A stretch of DNA of 64,000 bases, from the NCBI RefSeq assembly GCF_008704425.1, contig NZ_CP023696.1, positions 372,001 through 436,000 on the forward strand, in the 5' to 3' direction. The notes under the pieces are model-generated. The model was not told the origin of the DNA and searched no databases. It was given only the letters and a program-made list of their open reading frames with translations. The stretch's first letter is position 1. Each line of letters starts with the position of its first letter. This document shows, in pieces, positions 49,325 through 58,729 of the stretch. The translations under genes and the position numbers were made by a program. The stretch is from Streptomyces fradiae ATCC 10745 = DSM 40063. GTDB lineage: Bacteria; Actinomycetota; Actinomycetes; Streptomycetales; Streptomycetaceae.

Positions 49325-49933
49325 GTGGAGGTCAGGGATGTGCGCCATGCCTACCGTCGGCACACGGTCCTGCGCGGTGTCGACCTCCGGCTGCGTCCGG
49401 GCACGCTGTGCGGGATCGTCGGGGAGAACGGCGCCGGCAAGTCAACGCTGCTGAAGGTCCTGGCCGGTGAGCTGCGGCCGACGAGCGGCACGGTGCGCCA
49501 CGGCGGCCGGTTCGGTTACTGCCCGCAGCACGTCATCCTCAACGACGCCCTCACCGTCCGGCAGCACCTGATGTACTTCCGGACGGCCTACCTCCTGGCT
49601 GACCTGCGGTACGCCGAGGAGGTCATGGAGGTGCTGGGCCTCACCGGATACGCCGACGAGCGAACCGGCGCGCTCAGCGGCGGCACACGGCAGAAACTGA
49701 ACCTGACGCTGGCGCTCATGCACGATCCGCGGGTGCTGCTGCTGGACGAGCCGTATCAGGGGTTCGACTGGGACACCTACCAGCGGTTCTGGGACCTGGC
49801 CGGACGGCTGCGGGACGCGGGGCGTTCGGTCCTGGTCGTCTCGCACCTGGCGTACGACACCGGGCGCCTGGACGAGCTGTGGCGCCTGGCCCACGGACGG
49901 CTCCGCCCGGAAGGGGAGGGGGCCGCGGCATGA
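49325..49933 (+). CDS. ABC transporter ATP-binding protein
   Basis: 202 residues from GTG 49325 (GAGGGGGAG upstream). Motifs: A-loop HAYRRH, Walker A GENGAGKST, Q-loop YCPQHVIL, signature ALSGGTRQKLNL (LSGGT instead of LSGGQ), Walker B VLLLDEPYQG and H-loop VVSHLAYD. It belongs to the export-type group of small DrrA/CcmA-like ATPases. Its stop overlaps the ATG of the next gene by 4 bp. It is the first gene of a probable three-gene operon with a permease and a prenyl-synthase fusion. Confidence 0.92.
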   Translation: MEVRDVRHAYRRHTVLRGVDLRLRPGTLCGIVGENGAGKSTLLKVLAGELRPTSGTVRHGGRFGYCPQHVILNDALTVRQHLMYFRTAYLLADLRYAEEVMEVLGLTGYADERTGALSGGTRQKLNLTLALMHDPRVLLLDEPYQGFDWDTYQRFWDLAGRLRDAGRSVLVVSHLAYDTGRLDELWRLAHGRLRPEGEGAAA

Positions 49934-50796
49934 GGTCCCACCTGACCTGCTTCGCCGTCGCCACCCGGTTCGCGCTCGTCGAACACGGCCGCAACCGGTT
50001 CGCCGTGATCCTGGTGGGCCTGTTCGTCCCGGTGTGGACGACCCTGGCGTACCTGGCGATGCCCGACGCCCCGGCGCGGATGCGGCTTCGCGCCACCGGA
50101 GAGGCACTGGCGCCGCACGGCAACGAACTGACCGAGATCAGCGGCGCGCTCAACGCCGTCACGCTGATCACCGGCTTCATGATGTTCTCCGCCACCTTCT
50201 CCGGCAGCGGCTTCGACCGCAGGCTGGCCCTGGCCGGCTACCCCCGCGTCCCTCTCGTCCTGGCGAAGGTCACCGCCCTGGCCCTGGCCTCGGCCGCGGT
50301 CGCCGCCTACGCCACCGCGGTCACCTGCCTGGCCTGGACACCGCGCCAGCCTCTCCTGCTCGCCGCCGCGCTGTTCTGCGCCGGCCTCACCTACGGTGCG
50401 CTCGGAGTCGGCTTCGGCTCCCTGCTGCGCCGCGAGGTCGAGGGCATGTTCGCCATCGTGATGACCAGCATCATCGACCTCGCGCTGCAGAACCCCATCA
50501 GCAGCTCCGGGGCCGACAGCGCGATCACGCGCTTCCTGCCTTCGTACGGGGCCATGCAGGCCGCCACCGCCGCCGGGGTCTCCACCTCCCCGGTGCCCGG
50601 CCACCTGGCCATCCAGCTCGCCTGGTTCGCGGTGGCGTCCCTGATCGCGCTCGCGGGCTTCCACCGCAGCACCCGCAGCTCCCTGCCGTCGACCGCCCGG
50701 CCCCCGCTGCCCGGCCCGGGCAGCGGGGCGGGCCGTTCCGAGGCGGGCCGCCCCGCGGCGCCGCCGGCGGCGGTGTCCGGCACGGAATCACCTTGA
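49930..50796 (+). CDS. ABC transporter permease
   Basis: 288 residues, ATG at 49930, ATGA overlap with the ATPase gene. Six predicted membrane helices in ABC-2 style (AVILVGLFVPVWTTLAYLAM, NAVTLITGFMMFSATFSGSGF, AKVTALALASAAVAAYATAVTC, LLAAALFCAGLTYGALGVGFGSLL, VMTSIIDLAL, IQLAWFAVASLIALAGFH). ABC-2 exporters move drugs, lipids or glycans outward. A Pro/Gly-rich C-terminal tail follows. The prenyl-synthase gene starts 13 bp downstream, so the substrate may be an isoprenoid. Confidence 0.88.
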   Translation: MRSHLTCFAVATRFALVEHGRNRFAVILVGLFVPVWTTLAYLAMPDAPARMRLRATGEALAPHGNELTEISGALNAVTLITGFMMFSATFSGSGFDRRLALAGYPRVPLVLAKVTALALASAAVAAYATAVTCLAWTPRQPLLLAAALFCAGLTYGALGVGFGSLLRREVEGMFAIVMTSIIDLALQNPISSSGADSAITRFLPSYGAMQAATAAGVSTSPVPGHLAIQLAWFAVASLIALAGFHRSTRSSLPSTARPPLPGPGSGAGRSEAGRPAAPPAAVSGTESP

Positions 50797-50809
50797 GGTC
50801 CAGGTCCCC

Positions 50810-52663
50810 ATGCGCACCACACCACGGTCCACGACGCAGGACACCGAGGCCGCCCCGCGCGCACGGTGGCGGCGGCTGGCCGCGCGCTCACGCTCCGGTG
50901 AGGACCCGTCCCTGCGGGCCGCGTACCGGGCGTGCCGACTCACCACGCGGCAGCACGATCCCGGGATGTACGCCCTCGTCCAGCTCATGCCGCCGGCGCT
51001 GCGCCCGGCCGGGTGGGCGCTGTGGGCGGCGGCGAACGTCCTCGACGACCTCGCCGACCAGGACGGTGCGGAGCCGGCGGAACGCGCGGCCCGCGTCGAG
51101 GCGTGGACCAAGGCCCTGCGGCGCGACGTCGCAGCCGGCTCCGGCTCCGACCCGGTCCGGCGCGCCCTGGTCGACACCGCCCTGCGGTGGGGCCTGGACC
51201 TGTCCGGACTGTACGGCGCCATGGCCGGCACACGCGACGACGTCCGCGGCCGGCGCTTCGCGGACTGGGCCGAGTGGCGGGCCTGGTGCGACGAGGGGGT
51301 CGTGCCCTGGGTCGACCAGGTGGGGCACCTGTTCGAACGGGCCGGAGCGCCCATGGCGCCGCGGTTCGACCGGCGGGGGGACTACGAGCACTTCATCAGC
51401 GGTGCCCAGCTCACCGACACCCTCACCGACCTCGGTTCCGACCTCGCCCAAGGGCTTCTGCTCCTGCCGCGGGAGGCCCTGGACGCCTGGCCGGGCGCGG
51501 AGGACGACCTGAGGCGCGGGCGCTGGAGCCCGGCCGCGGCGGCTCTGGTCGGCGCGACGACCGACCTGGCGCGCACCTGGGTGGCCAGGCCCGGCCTGAC
51601 GCGAGGCATGCATCCGGGCGCCGCCAACCTGCTCGACACGGCGGCGCGCCTGCTGCGCGCCCAGCTGGACGCCGTCGACGCGGCCGGCGCCTCCCTGCTC
51701 GATCGCACCCCGCGCCCCTCCCTCGCGGCCCGCGCGCGCATCCTCGCCCCCGCGCGCGTCCGCGCCCGCCTGGCCTGGAGCCTGACGCCCCGGGCCGTTC
51801 CCGCGCCCCGGCGCCCCGCGGCGGACGCGAGCGGTCCGCGCCCGGCGGTGGCCGCGGACACCGTCCTGCGGCCTCCGCCGCCGCACTCCGGCGGGGCGCG
51901 GCCCCCGCGGATCGCCGCCGACCGGATGCCCCGCCACGTGGCGATCGTCATGGACGGCAACGGCCGTTGGGCCCAGCAGCGCGGCCTGCCCCGGTCCGAG
52001 GGCCACCGCGCCGGCTCCGTCGCGGCGCACGAGATGGTCTACGGCGCCCTGGAGATCGGTCTGCGCCACCTCACCCTCTACGCGTTCTCCACCGAGAACT
52101 GGAAACGCGACACCGGCGAGATCACCGCGATCCTGGAGGGGGTCCGGCGGGACCTCGACGCGGGCCGCATCCGCGATCTCGACGTACGTCAGCGCTGGTC
52201 GGGGCGTCCCGGCAGACTGCCCGAGGAACTCGTCCAGGCGTTCGCGCACGAGGAGCGCCGCACCCGCGCCCGCACCGGACTGACCCTCACGGTGTGCCTC
52301 GACTACGGCGGGCGCGACGAGATCACCCGGGCCGCCGCGGCCCTCGCCCGGGCCGCGCAGGCGGGCGACGTGGTCCCCGACCTCGTCGACGAGGAGGTCT
52401 TCGCCCGCCACCTGCCGCACCCCGACATGCCGGACGTCGACCTGCTGTGGCGCACCGGGGGCGAGCAGCGCACCTCCAACTTCCTCCCCTGGCAGGCCAC
52501 GTACGCCGAGCTGTACTTCACCCCCGGGCCCTGGCCCGACGTCGACCGGCGCGACCTGTGGCAGGCCGTCGCCGAGTACGGCCGGCGCCGGCGCCGGCAC
52601 GGCGCCGCCGTCCCCCTCGCCTCCCCGCGGAAGCCGCCGACCGCCCCGTCCGCTCCGCTCTGA
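50810..52663 (+). CDS. Fusion of squalene/phytoene-synthase-like domain and cis-prenyltransferase (UppS) domain
   Basis: 617 residues. N-terminal domain (about 30-320): trans-isoprenyl diphosphate synthase head-to-head fold with first Asp motif NVLDDLADQD (D79, D80, D83) and second QLTDTLTDLGSDLAQGLLLLP (D207, D211), as in squalene/phytoene synthases. Linker 321-370 is Pro/Ala/Arg-rich. C-terminal domain (371-605) is an undecaprenyl-diphosphate-synthase-type cis-prenyltransferase: P-loop MDGNGRWAQQRGLPR (D382), YAFSTENWKR, and LLWRTGGEQRTSNFLPWQATYAELYF. Both active sites look intact. The C-part would make a Z-prenyl chain, the N-part would condense or cyclise it. It is 13 bp after an ABC-2 exporter, suggesting synthesis plus export of an isoprenoid. 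ATG at 50810. Function otherwise unknown. Confidence 0.9.
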   Translation: MRTTPRSTTQDTEAAPRARWRRLAARSRSGEDPSLRAAYRACRLTTRQHDPGMYALVQLMPPALRPAGWALWAAANVLDDLADQDGAEPAERAARVEAWTKALRRDVAAGSGSDPVRRALVDTALRWGLDLSGLYGAMAGTRDDVRGRRFADWAEWRAWCDEGVVPWVDQVGHLFERAGAPMAPRFDRRGDYEHFISGAQLTDTLTDLGSDLAQGLLLLPREALDAWPGAEDDLRRGRWSPAAAALVGATTDLARTWVARPGLTRGMHPGAANLLDTAARLLRAQLDAVDAAGASLLDRTPRPSLAARARILAPARVRARLAWSLTPRAVPAPRRPAADASGPRPAVAADTVLRPPPPHSGGARPPRIAADRMPRHVAIVMDGNGRWAQQRGLPRSEGHRAGSVAAHEMVYGALEIGLRHLTLYAFSTENWKRDTGEITAILEGVRRDLDAGRIRDLDVRQRWSGRPGRLPEELVQAFAHEERRTRARTGLTLTVCLDYGGRDEITRAAAALARAAQAGDVVPDLVDEEVFARHLPHPDMPDVDLLWRTGGEQRTSNFLPWQATYAELYFTPGPWPDVDRRDLWQAVAEYGRRRRRHGAAVPLASPRKPPTAPSAPL

Positions 52664-52793
52664 CGCACCGGGCCCAGGCCGACCGGCCCCGGCCCCCGGC
52701 GGCTGCGAGCGCGCGCCGCGCGGCAGCGCACGGTCACCGGCGACTCCACCGCTGCCCGGCCGCGCCCTTCGTCCACCGGCCTCCTCCGCGGTG

Positions 52794-52865
52794 GCCCGGC
52801 CGGCCGTCGTCGGCGGGTCACCGCGTCGGGGCCCGCCGCCGGGTGCCGGGCGCGGCCGGCCGGGC
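52794..52865. terminator. Large hairpin, bidirectional terminator
   Basis: 13-bp perfect outer stem (GCCCGGCCGGCCG at 52794-52806 with 52853-52865) around an inner GGCGGG/CCCGCC stem, between the convergent prenyl-synthase and PucR-like genes. Confidence 0.6.
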
Positions 52866-52866
52866 C

Positions 52867-54885
52867 TCAGCGGGACAGGGCCGGGGACAGCAGGTGCAGG
52901 CGCAGCGCCAGCCGGACCTCCAGTGAGCGGTCCGGCGACTGCCAGTCCTCGCCCAGGAGCCTGCCGACGCGCTCCAGTCGCTGCGCGACCGTGTTGACGT
53001 GGACGTGCATCAGTTCCCTGGTGCGGGCCGGGCTCATCCCCGTGGCGTAGTACGCGTCGAGGGTGCGCACCAGCTCCGTGCCCCGGCGCCGGTCGTAGGC
53101 GACGACGGGGCCGATGGTGCGCTCCACGAAGCCGTCGATGTCCCCCCGGTCGGCGAGCAGCAGCCCCAGGAAGCCCAGGTCGTCGGCGGCGGCGCCCTCG
53201 CCCGCGCGGCCCAGCAGTGCCAGGGCGGCCAGGCAGCGGCGGGCCTCCGCGTAGGCGGGGCCGATGGCGGCCGGGTCGGCGGCGGGCGGCTTCGCCGGGG
53301 CCGACGCGCCGACGGTGACCGGTTCGCGCAGGGTCCGCCCGAGGTCCAGCGCCGTGCGGCGGGCCACGCCGGCGGCCGTCTCGTCCGGGCCGAGCGGCAG
53401 CAGCAGGACCGTGCCGCCGTCGCGGTTCGACGCCAGGCCGCGCCGGGTCGCCGCCAGGTGGGAGGCCGCCGACCACAGCCGCTGCCGGTCCGCGTGGGCC
53501 CGCCCCGGTCCGGCGGGCGCGGCGGAGGCCCCGCCGGACGGCCCGCCGGAGGCGGCGGCGGAGGGCGGGCCGGGGGGTGCGCAGGTGCGCGGGTGGGACG
53601 CGTCCCCCGGTGCCGTGCCGTCCGCGCCCGCGTCCTCCCGGTCGCGCTCGAGCCGCGCGGCCAGCACCACGTGCCGTACCCCGAAGTCCGCGTGGAGGCG
53701 GGCGGCCCGGTCCTTCAGGAGGCGCGGGTCCCGGCCGGGGGCGTCGATCAGGTCGTCCAGCAGCTCGCCCCGTACGCGCTGTTCGGCCTCGCCCGCCGAG
53801 CGGTGGGCGAGGAGCAGCAGCGAGGTGACCATCGCGGCGCGCTCCAGGGTCCGCCGGTCGACGGGGTCGAGCCGGTCGCTGCCGCGCAGGACAAGCGCGC
53901 CGAACACCTCCCCGCCCGCGGACACGGCAGCGACCCACGCGTCACCGCGCCGGACCGCGCGCCCGTCGGCGGACGCCCTGGGCTGCCGGGCCTCCGTGAA
54001 CTCGACCGTGCCGCCGAGGACCTCCGACACGGCGTCGGCCACGTCCCGCACGCCGCCGCCGCGCAGCACCAGTTCGGTGAGCCGGTCGTGGACCTCCGAG
54101 GCGCGCTCGATCACCCCGCTGCGGTCGCGGATGATGCCGTTGGCCCGCTCCAGCTCGGACAGGGCCGTACGGGTCTCCGCCAGCAGGTTCGCCGTGTCGA
54201 TGGCGACGGCCGCGTGGGCCGCGAACGAGCCGAGGAGCGCCACCTGTCCGCGCTCGAAGACGCGGGCGCGGCGGTCGGCGGCGAAGAGCACGCCGATGAC
54301 CTGGCTGCCCAGGGTGAGCGGCACGCCGAGGATGGCGACCAGGCCCTCGTCGCGCACCCCGGCGTCGATGGCGCGCGTGTGCTGGAACCGGTCGTCGCGG
54401 AAGTAGTCGTCCGTGACGTACGGGCGGGCCGTCTGGGCGACGAGTCCGCCCAGCCCCTCCCCCATGCCGAGGCGGAGCTGCTGGAAGCGGGCCGAGACCG
54501 AGCCGTCCGTGATCCGCATGTACGTGTCGCCCGCCACCGGGTCGTTGAGGCTCAGGTACGCGACCTCGGTGCCGAGCAGGGAGCGTGCGCGCTGCACGAT
54601 GGCGCGGAGCACCGCGTCCAGGTCGCGCAGGCCCGCGAGGTCGTGGGCGGTCTCGAAGAGGGCGGACAGCTCGGCCTCGCGGCGGCGGCGCCCCTCCAGT
54701 TCGGCGCGCACGCGCAGCGCGAGCTGCTTGGCCTGCTCCAGCCCGGCGAGGGCCGCGGCGTCCGCGCCGTCCGCGCGGGCGAGGAGCACCGGCCGGTCGT
54801 ACGCCTCGACGGCGGCGCCCCGAGCGAGGAGCTCCAGGAAGGGGACCTGGTCGTGCTGGTGGCGGGCCTGCTGTTCTCCGGACAT
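52867..54885 (-). CDS. GAF-domain PucR-type transcriptional regulator
   Basis: 672 residues, ATG at 54885. An N-terminal coiled region (residues 40-75), then a GAF domain (about 85-240: VLRAIVQRARSLLGTEVAYLSLND, GMGEGLGGLVAQTARPYVTDDYF, ILGVPLTLGSQVIGVLFAADR), a second helical/GAF-like region, a Pro/Ala/Gly-rich insert (about 440-470), and the C-terminal PucR HTH_30: ELVRTLDAYYATGMSPARTRELMHVHVNTVAQRLERVGRLLG. PucR proteins often control catabolic genes. No obvious target next to it. Confidence 0.9.
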   Translation of the reverse strand: MSGEQQARHQHDQVPFLELLARGAAVEAYDRPVLLARADGADAAALAGLEQAKQLALRVRAELEGRRRREAELSALFETAHDLAGLRDLDAVLRAIVQRARSLLGTEVAYLSLNDPVAGDTYMRITDGSVSARFQQLRLGMGEGLGGLVAQTARPYVTDDYFRDDRFQHTRAIDAGVRDEGLVAILGVPLTLGSQVIGVLFAADRRARVFERGQVALLGSFAAHAAVAIDTANLLAETRTALSELERANGIIRDRSGVIERASEVHDRLTELVLRGGGVRDVADAVSEVLGGTVEFTEARQPRASADGRAVRRGDAWVAAVSAGGEVFGALVLRGSDRLDPVDRRTLERAAMVTSLLLLAHRSAGEAEQRVRGELLDDLIDAPGRDPRLLKDRAARLHADFGVRHVVLAARLERDREDAGADGTAPGDASHPRTCAPPGPPSAAASGGPSGGASAAPAGPGRAHADRQRLWSAASHLAATRRGLASNRDGGTVLLLPLGPDETAAGVARRTALDLGRTLREPVTVGASAPAKPPAADPAAIGPAYAEARRCLAALALLGRAGEGAAADDLGFLGLLLADRGDIDGFVERTIGPVVAYDRRRGTELVRTLDAYYATGMSPARTRELMHVHVNTVAQRLERVGRLLGEDWQSPDRSLEVRLALRLHLLSPALSR

Positions 54886-55254
54886 GGTCACAGGGATACC
54901 TGCCTGACGTCGGGGTGCACCAGCCCTGTGGACAACCGCACGGGCGGCCTCGGGAGAGGGGACGGCGGACGGTCCTGCCGCCGTCCCCCCTCCCGGGCGG
55001 TGTCCGGCCGATCCGTGTCCGGCCCCGGGCGGTGGTCGCCCCGGGGAGGGTGGTCGGCCGGGCGGTGGTCGCCCGGAGGGTGGTCGGCGGCCACATGGGA
55101 GGGCCTGGAGGGACATGCGCCCGGCCCATGGGCTGAGGAGACATGGGCAGCGCGCCGTGCGGGGGTGCCGGGCTCAGGCGCGGGCGCGGTCATGCCCCGA
55201 ACCCTAGGGAGCCGTATGGTCCCCACCCATAGGGCCGCGACCCATACTTCGGCG
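54886..55254. other. Spacer with two imperfect ~30-bp repeats
   Basis: 369 bp. GGGCGGTGGTCGCCC-type units occur at 55028-55060 and 55061-55090, each followed by GGAGGGTGGTCGGC. Contains the promoter of the PucR-like gene; no gene seen. Confidence 0.6.
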
Positions 55255-55731
55255 TCAGGGCATGGTGGCGAACCATGTGGGCTCGTCGGTGCGGGCCTGC
55301 TTGATGCGGAACAGCTGGCTCTCGTGGAGGCGCGGCAGCGCGTCGACCGGGAACCAGCCGACCTCCAGCGCCTCGTCGTCGTTGACGCGGGCCTCGCCGC
55401 CGGTGGCGCGGCAGCGGAACACGATGTCCATGTACTGGCACCGGTCGCCGTTGGGATAGGTGACGGGCTCCGGCTGGGCCTCGACCATGACGATCCGCTC
55501 GGCGACGCACTCCACGGCGGTCTCCTCGTACACCTCGCGCACGGCGGTGACGGCGGGCTGCTCCCCCGGTTCGGCGATGCCGCCGATGAGCGCCCAGCGG
55601 CCGTCGTCGGCGCGGCGCATCAGCAGGACGCGGTCGTCGTCGTCCAGGACGACGGCGGTGATGCCCGGCAGCAGGAGCAACTGGTGGCCCGCGGAGGCGC
55701 GGATGGCCTTGATGAAGTCCGGTGTCGCCAT
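55255..55731 (-). CDS. Nudix hydrolase
   Basis: 158 residues, ATG at 55731. Intact Nudix box GGIAEPGEQPAVTAVREVYEETAV (GX5EX7REUXEEXGU with A for the final G) within the fold PGITAVVLDDDDRVLLMRRADDGRWALIGG. The C-terminus (EVGWFPVDALPRLHES) fits NUDIX proteins that hydrolyse nucleotide diphosphates or sugar nucleotides. Substrate unknown. It lies 128 bp downstream of the Lnt gene stop, same strand. Confidence 0.9.
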   Translation of the reverse strand: MATPDFIKAIRASAGHQLLLLPGITAVVLDDDDRVLLMRRADDGRWALIGGIAEPGEQPAVTAVREVYEETAVECVAERIVMVEAQPEPVTYPNGDRCQYMDIVFRCRATGGEARVNDDEALEVGWFPVDALPRLHESQLFRIKQARTDEPTWFATMP

Positions 55732-55859
55732 GTGCCGACCCTACTGGCCGGCGACCCGGCGGCGGTCCGCGCCGGGGGAGGCGGCGGAGCCGGGCACCGG
55801 GACGCCCCGGACCGCCCCCTGCGGGGCCTCCGGGCACCCGCCGTCCGGCACCGCGCCGC

Positions 55860-57470
55860 TCAGGGCTTTCGCGGGCCGGTGCGGCGGGCGCGTACGCCGA
55901 GGGCGGCCGCCCCGCCCAGGCCGCCCAGCGCGACCGCGGCCAGCAGCGCCTCGGGCAGGACGCCCATGCGGGTCGCCGGGGTGAGCGAGGAGCGCAGCGG
56001 CACCTGTGCGACCAGGGCGTCCGGGGTGAACTGCCCCGACCGCCGCACAATCCGCCCGTCCGGGAGGATGATCGCGCTGACGCCGCTGGTGACCGGCACG
56101 ACGACAGTGCGGCTGTGCTCGACGGCCCGTACGCGGTCCATGGCGAGCTGCTGGTAGGTCATCTCGCTGCGGCCGAAGGTCGCGTTGTTGCTCGGCACGG
56201 AGATCAGCCGGGCGCCGTGCGTGACCGTGTCGCGCGCCGCCCAGTCGAAGGCCGCCTCGAAGCAGGTGACCAGGCCGACGCGGGTGCCCGCCAGGTCGAA
56301 GACGCCGACCTCGTCACCGGGGCCGAAGTCCCGGCTGACCCGGTCCACGTCCTTGTTGAAGACCCGCACCACGGACCGCATCGGGATGTACTCGCCGAAG
56401 GGCTGGACGTGGCGCTTGTCGTAGGTGGCGACGGGGCCTCGCTCCGGCTCCCACTGCAGGAGCGTGTTGCGCAGGGGGCCCGTCTCCGGGGAGAGGACGG
56501 CGCCGACGACCGTCGGCACGCCGATCGCGCGGACCGCCCGGTCGATCGCGTCGCGGGCGTCGGGGTTGCGGTACGGGTCGAGGTCGGAGGAGTTCTCCGG
56601 CCACAGGACGAAGTCCGGCTTCGGCTCCCGGCCCGCCGCGACGTCGGCGGCGAGCTGCTCGGTGCGGCGGACGTGGTTGTCGAGGACGGCCCGGCGCTGG
56701 GCGTTGAAGTCCAGGCCGAGGCGCGGCACGTTGCCCTGGATCGCGGCGACCGTGGCGGTGCCGTCCTCCGCCTCGGTGGAGACCAGCGGCAGGGCCGCCG
56801 CCGCGCCGGTGACCGGGGCGAGGACGGACAGCGCGGCGGCGGCGAGCGGGCCGCGCGGCAGGCCGCCGGTCGCGCGGCGGTCCAGGAGGAGGCGCCCGGC
56901 CTCGTACAGGCCGAAACCGCACAGGACGACGGCGAAGCCGAGGACGGGTGTGCCGCCCACGGCGGCCAGGGGCAGGAACACCCCGTCCGCCTGGCCGAAG
57001 GCGATCTTGCCCCAGGGGAAGCCGCCGAAGGGGACGCGCGCGCGCAACGCCTCGCCGAGGACCCAGACGGCCGCGGCGAACAGCGGCCAGGCGGGCAGCC
57101 GCGACACGGCGGCGACCCCGAGGCAGGTGGCGGCGACGAACAGCGACTCGACGGCGGCCAGCGCCAGCCACGGCACCGCGCCCACCTCCTCGCCGGTCCA
57201 CACCAGGAGCGGCAGCAGGAACCCGAGCCCGGCGAGGAGGCCCAGCCCGAAGCCCGCCCGCGGACGGCGACCGCGCAGGGTCCAGCCGAGCAGGGCGAAC
57301 GCGGGGAGGGCCAGCCACCACAGCGGCCGGGGCGGGAAGCTCAGGAAGAGGGCGGCCCCGGACAGCGCGGCGGCGCCGGGCCGTACGAGCCGGTGGAGCG
57401 GCCCGCGGATGCGCGGCTCCTGCGGCCGCGGCGGTCCGGGAACGGCGACGGGGGTGGTGGTGGCGCTCAC
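55860..57470 (-). CDS. lnt: Apolipoprotein N-acyltransferase
   Basis: 536 residues. A block of about six N-terminal membrane helices (33-230) precedes a nitrilase-fold domain (235-500): catalytic residues are E292 (LWPENSSDLDP), K352 (YDKRHVQPFGEYIP) and C403 (VTCFEAAFDW). It N-acylates mature lipoproteins at the diacylglyceryl cysteine. Streptomycetes carry one or two such enzymes although Gram-positives usually lack them. GTG start at 57470 has little upstream ribosome site. The C-terminal helix TM ends the protein. Confidence 0.94.
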   Translation of the reverse strand: MSATTTPVAVPGPPRPQEPRIRGPLHRLVRPGAAALSGAALFLSFPPRPLWWLALPAFALLGWTLRGRRPRAGFGLGLLAGLGFLLPLLVWTGEEVGAVPWLALAAVESLFVAATCLGVAAVSRLPAWPLFAAAVWVLGEALRARVPFGGFPWGKIAFGQADGVFLPLAAVGGTPVLGFAVVLCGFGLYEAGRLLLDRRATGGLPRGPLAAAALSVLAPVTGAAAALPLVSTEAEDGTATVAAIQGNVPRLGLDFNAQRRAVLDNHVRRTEQLAADVAAGREPKPDFVLWPENSSDLDPYRNPDARDAIDRAVRAIGVPTVVGAVLSPETGPLRNTLLQWEPERGPVATYDKRHVQPFGEYIPMRSVVRVFNKDVDRVSRDFGPGDEVGVFDLAGTRVGLVTCFEAAFDWAARDTVTHGARLISVPSNNATFGRSEMTYQQLAMDRVRAVEHSRTVVVPVTSGVSAIILPDGRIVRRSGQFTPDALVAQVPLRSSLTPATRMGVLPEALLAAVALGGLGGAAALGVRARRTGPRKP

Positions 57471-57940
57471 CTGGCGGAGTCTACGGCGCCCCGCCGCACG
57501 ACGTGGAGCGGGACCGGACCGGCCCGCTCGGCGGAAGGCGGGCCGGGCCGGACGGGGCCGTGCGCCTCACCGCGCGCCGCTCGCGGTTCCGCCCCATGCG
57601 CGGAGACCGGCGTCACCCGGCTCACGGTGACCCGCCGGACGAAGCCGCCGGGCCCCCCACGCTGGAGCGGACCGCGCGACCCGCCGGGGGCCGCCGACCT
57701 TTGGACGGCGGCGCCGCCCCGACGACACCGGGGGCGAGGCGCCGCCGGAGCGCGGGCGAACCTGCTGGCGGGCCGGATGCCGGGAGGGCGGGGGAACCGC
57801 CGGTCCAGCCGGGCCGCACCGGGGACGTCGCCGGCACCCCGGGCGCACGGCCGAAAGGCCGCCGCCCCCGGCCTGGTACCGGGCCGCCGGCAGCCGGTCG
57901 GGCGGGCCCCCTGCCGAGGCCGCACGGCCGGGGGCGCCGG
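57471..57940. other. Gene-free GC-rich spacer
   Basis: 470 bp. Direction of neighbours: minus strand on both sides. High-GC with no coherent frame on either strand and no repeat of note; contains the upstream region of lnt. Confidence 0.55.
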
Positions 57941-58528
57941 TCAGGGCCGGGTGGGCGGTGCTGCGCGACCGAGCAGGTGGAGGCGGTGGCGGATGACGCG
58001 GGCCGCCGTCTCGGCGTCGTCCACGGTGACGGTGAGGGTCCGGCCGTCGCCGAGGGTGAGGACGACGCCCTCGCCCCGCCGGACGACGACGGCGGTGCCC
58101 TTCCCCGGTCGCCAGCGGCAGCCCCAGCCGCCCCAGGCGCGCGGCGTGACCCCCGGGTCGAACTCGGCGCTCACCACCTGGCCCAGCGGGATGCGCCGGC
58201 GGGGCACGCCCATGTGCCCGCACCGCACCTCCAGCGCGTGCCGGTCGACGGTCAGCTCGACGTGGACGAAGGCGAGCGTCCCGAACAGCACGAGCAGCCC
58301 GGCGGCGACGCAGCCCACCACCGCCATCAGCGCGGCCGTGACACCGCCCGTCCACACCGCCCCGGCGGCCAGGGCGACCCCGAGCGCGAGGCACCCGGCC
58401 CCGGCGGCGGCGAGCAGCCACTGGCACCGGTTCGTCGCGCGCCCCTTCCACGTCTCGGGCACCGCCACGAAGGCGGGGGCGGGGCGGTCGGCTCCCGGCG
58501 GGGCGCCGGCGTCGCTGGGCTCCCTCAT
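57941..58528 (-). CDS. Membrane protein with PH-like domain, unknown function
   Basis: 195 residues, ATG at 58528. Residues 35-85 form two membrane helices (WLLAAAGAGCLALGVALAAGAVW, LMAVVGCVAAGLLVLFGTLAFV); the following soluble part with VELTVDRHALEVRCGHMGVPRRRIPLGQVVSAEFDPGVTPRAWGGWGCRW and VVLTLGDGRTLTVTVDDAETAARVI resembles bacterial PH (YdbT-type) domains. Function unknown. Confidence 0.8.
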   Translation of the reverse strand: MREPSDAGAPPGADRPAPAFVAVPETWKGRATNRCQWLLAAAGAGCLALGVALAAGAVWTGGVTAALMAVVGCVAAGLLVLFGTLAFVHVELTVDRHALEVRCGHMGVPRRRIPLGQVVSAEFDPGVTPRAWGGWGCRWRPGKGTAVVVRRGEGVVLTLGDGRTLTVTVDDAETAARVIRHRLHLLGRAAPPTRP

Positions 58529-58729
58529 GTTCGGAGCGTACGCACCGGTCCCCGCCCCGGCTCCCCGGCCGCCGCGACCGGGTGAGACCACCACCGCGCC
58601 CGCCGGTGCGACGGGTGCGCGTGCAGCGGGTGGCGGGCCGCCGAGGGCGCCCGGGGCCCAGGCGGTGGGCGCGCCGCCCGCGGGCGCGCCCCATCGGCCG
58701 GCGCGGGCCGCCCGGTGGGCGGTCGGCGT

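Noticed and set aside
46407..49454. Very long open frame on the plus strand, about 1000 codons, across the sortase and HEAT genes
   Set aside because: Composition is Arg/Gly/Ala-rich without family motifs; it is an antisense shadow produced by the extreme GC content, and the opposite strand has clear sortase, MerR and HEAT genes.
49325..52663. Part of a classical carotenoid or hopanoid gene cluster
   Set aside because: No desaturase, cyclase or squalene-hopene cyclase gene is nearby; only the fusion enzyme and exporter are present.
50888..56157. Long open frames opposite the prenyl-synthase fusion and the PucR-like gene
   Set aside because: Low-complexity Arg/Pro/Gly translations; the genes on the other strands have intact catalytic or HTH motifs.
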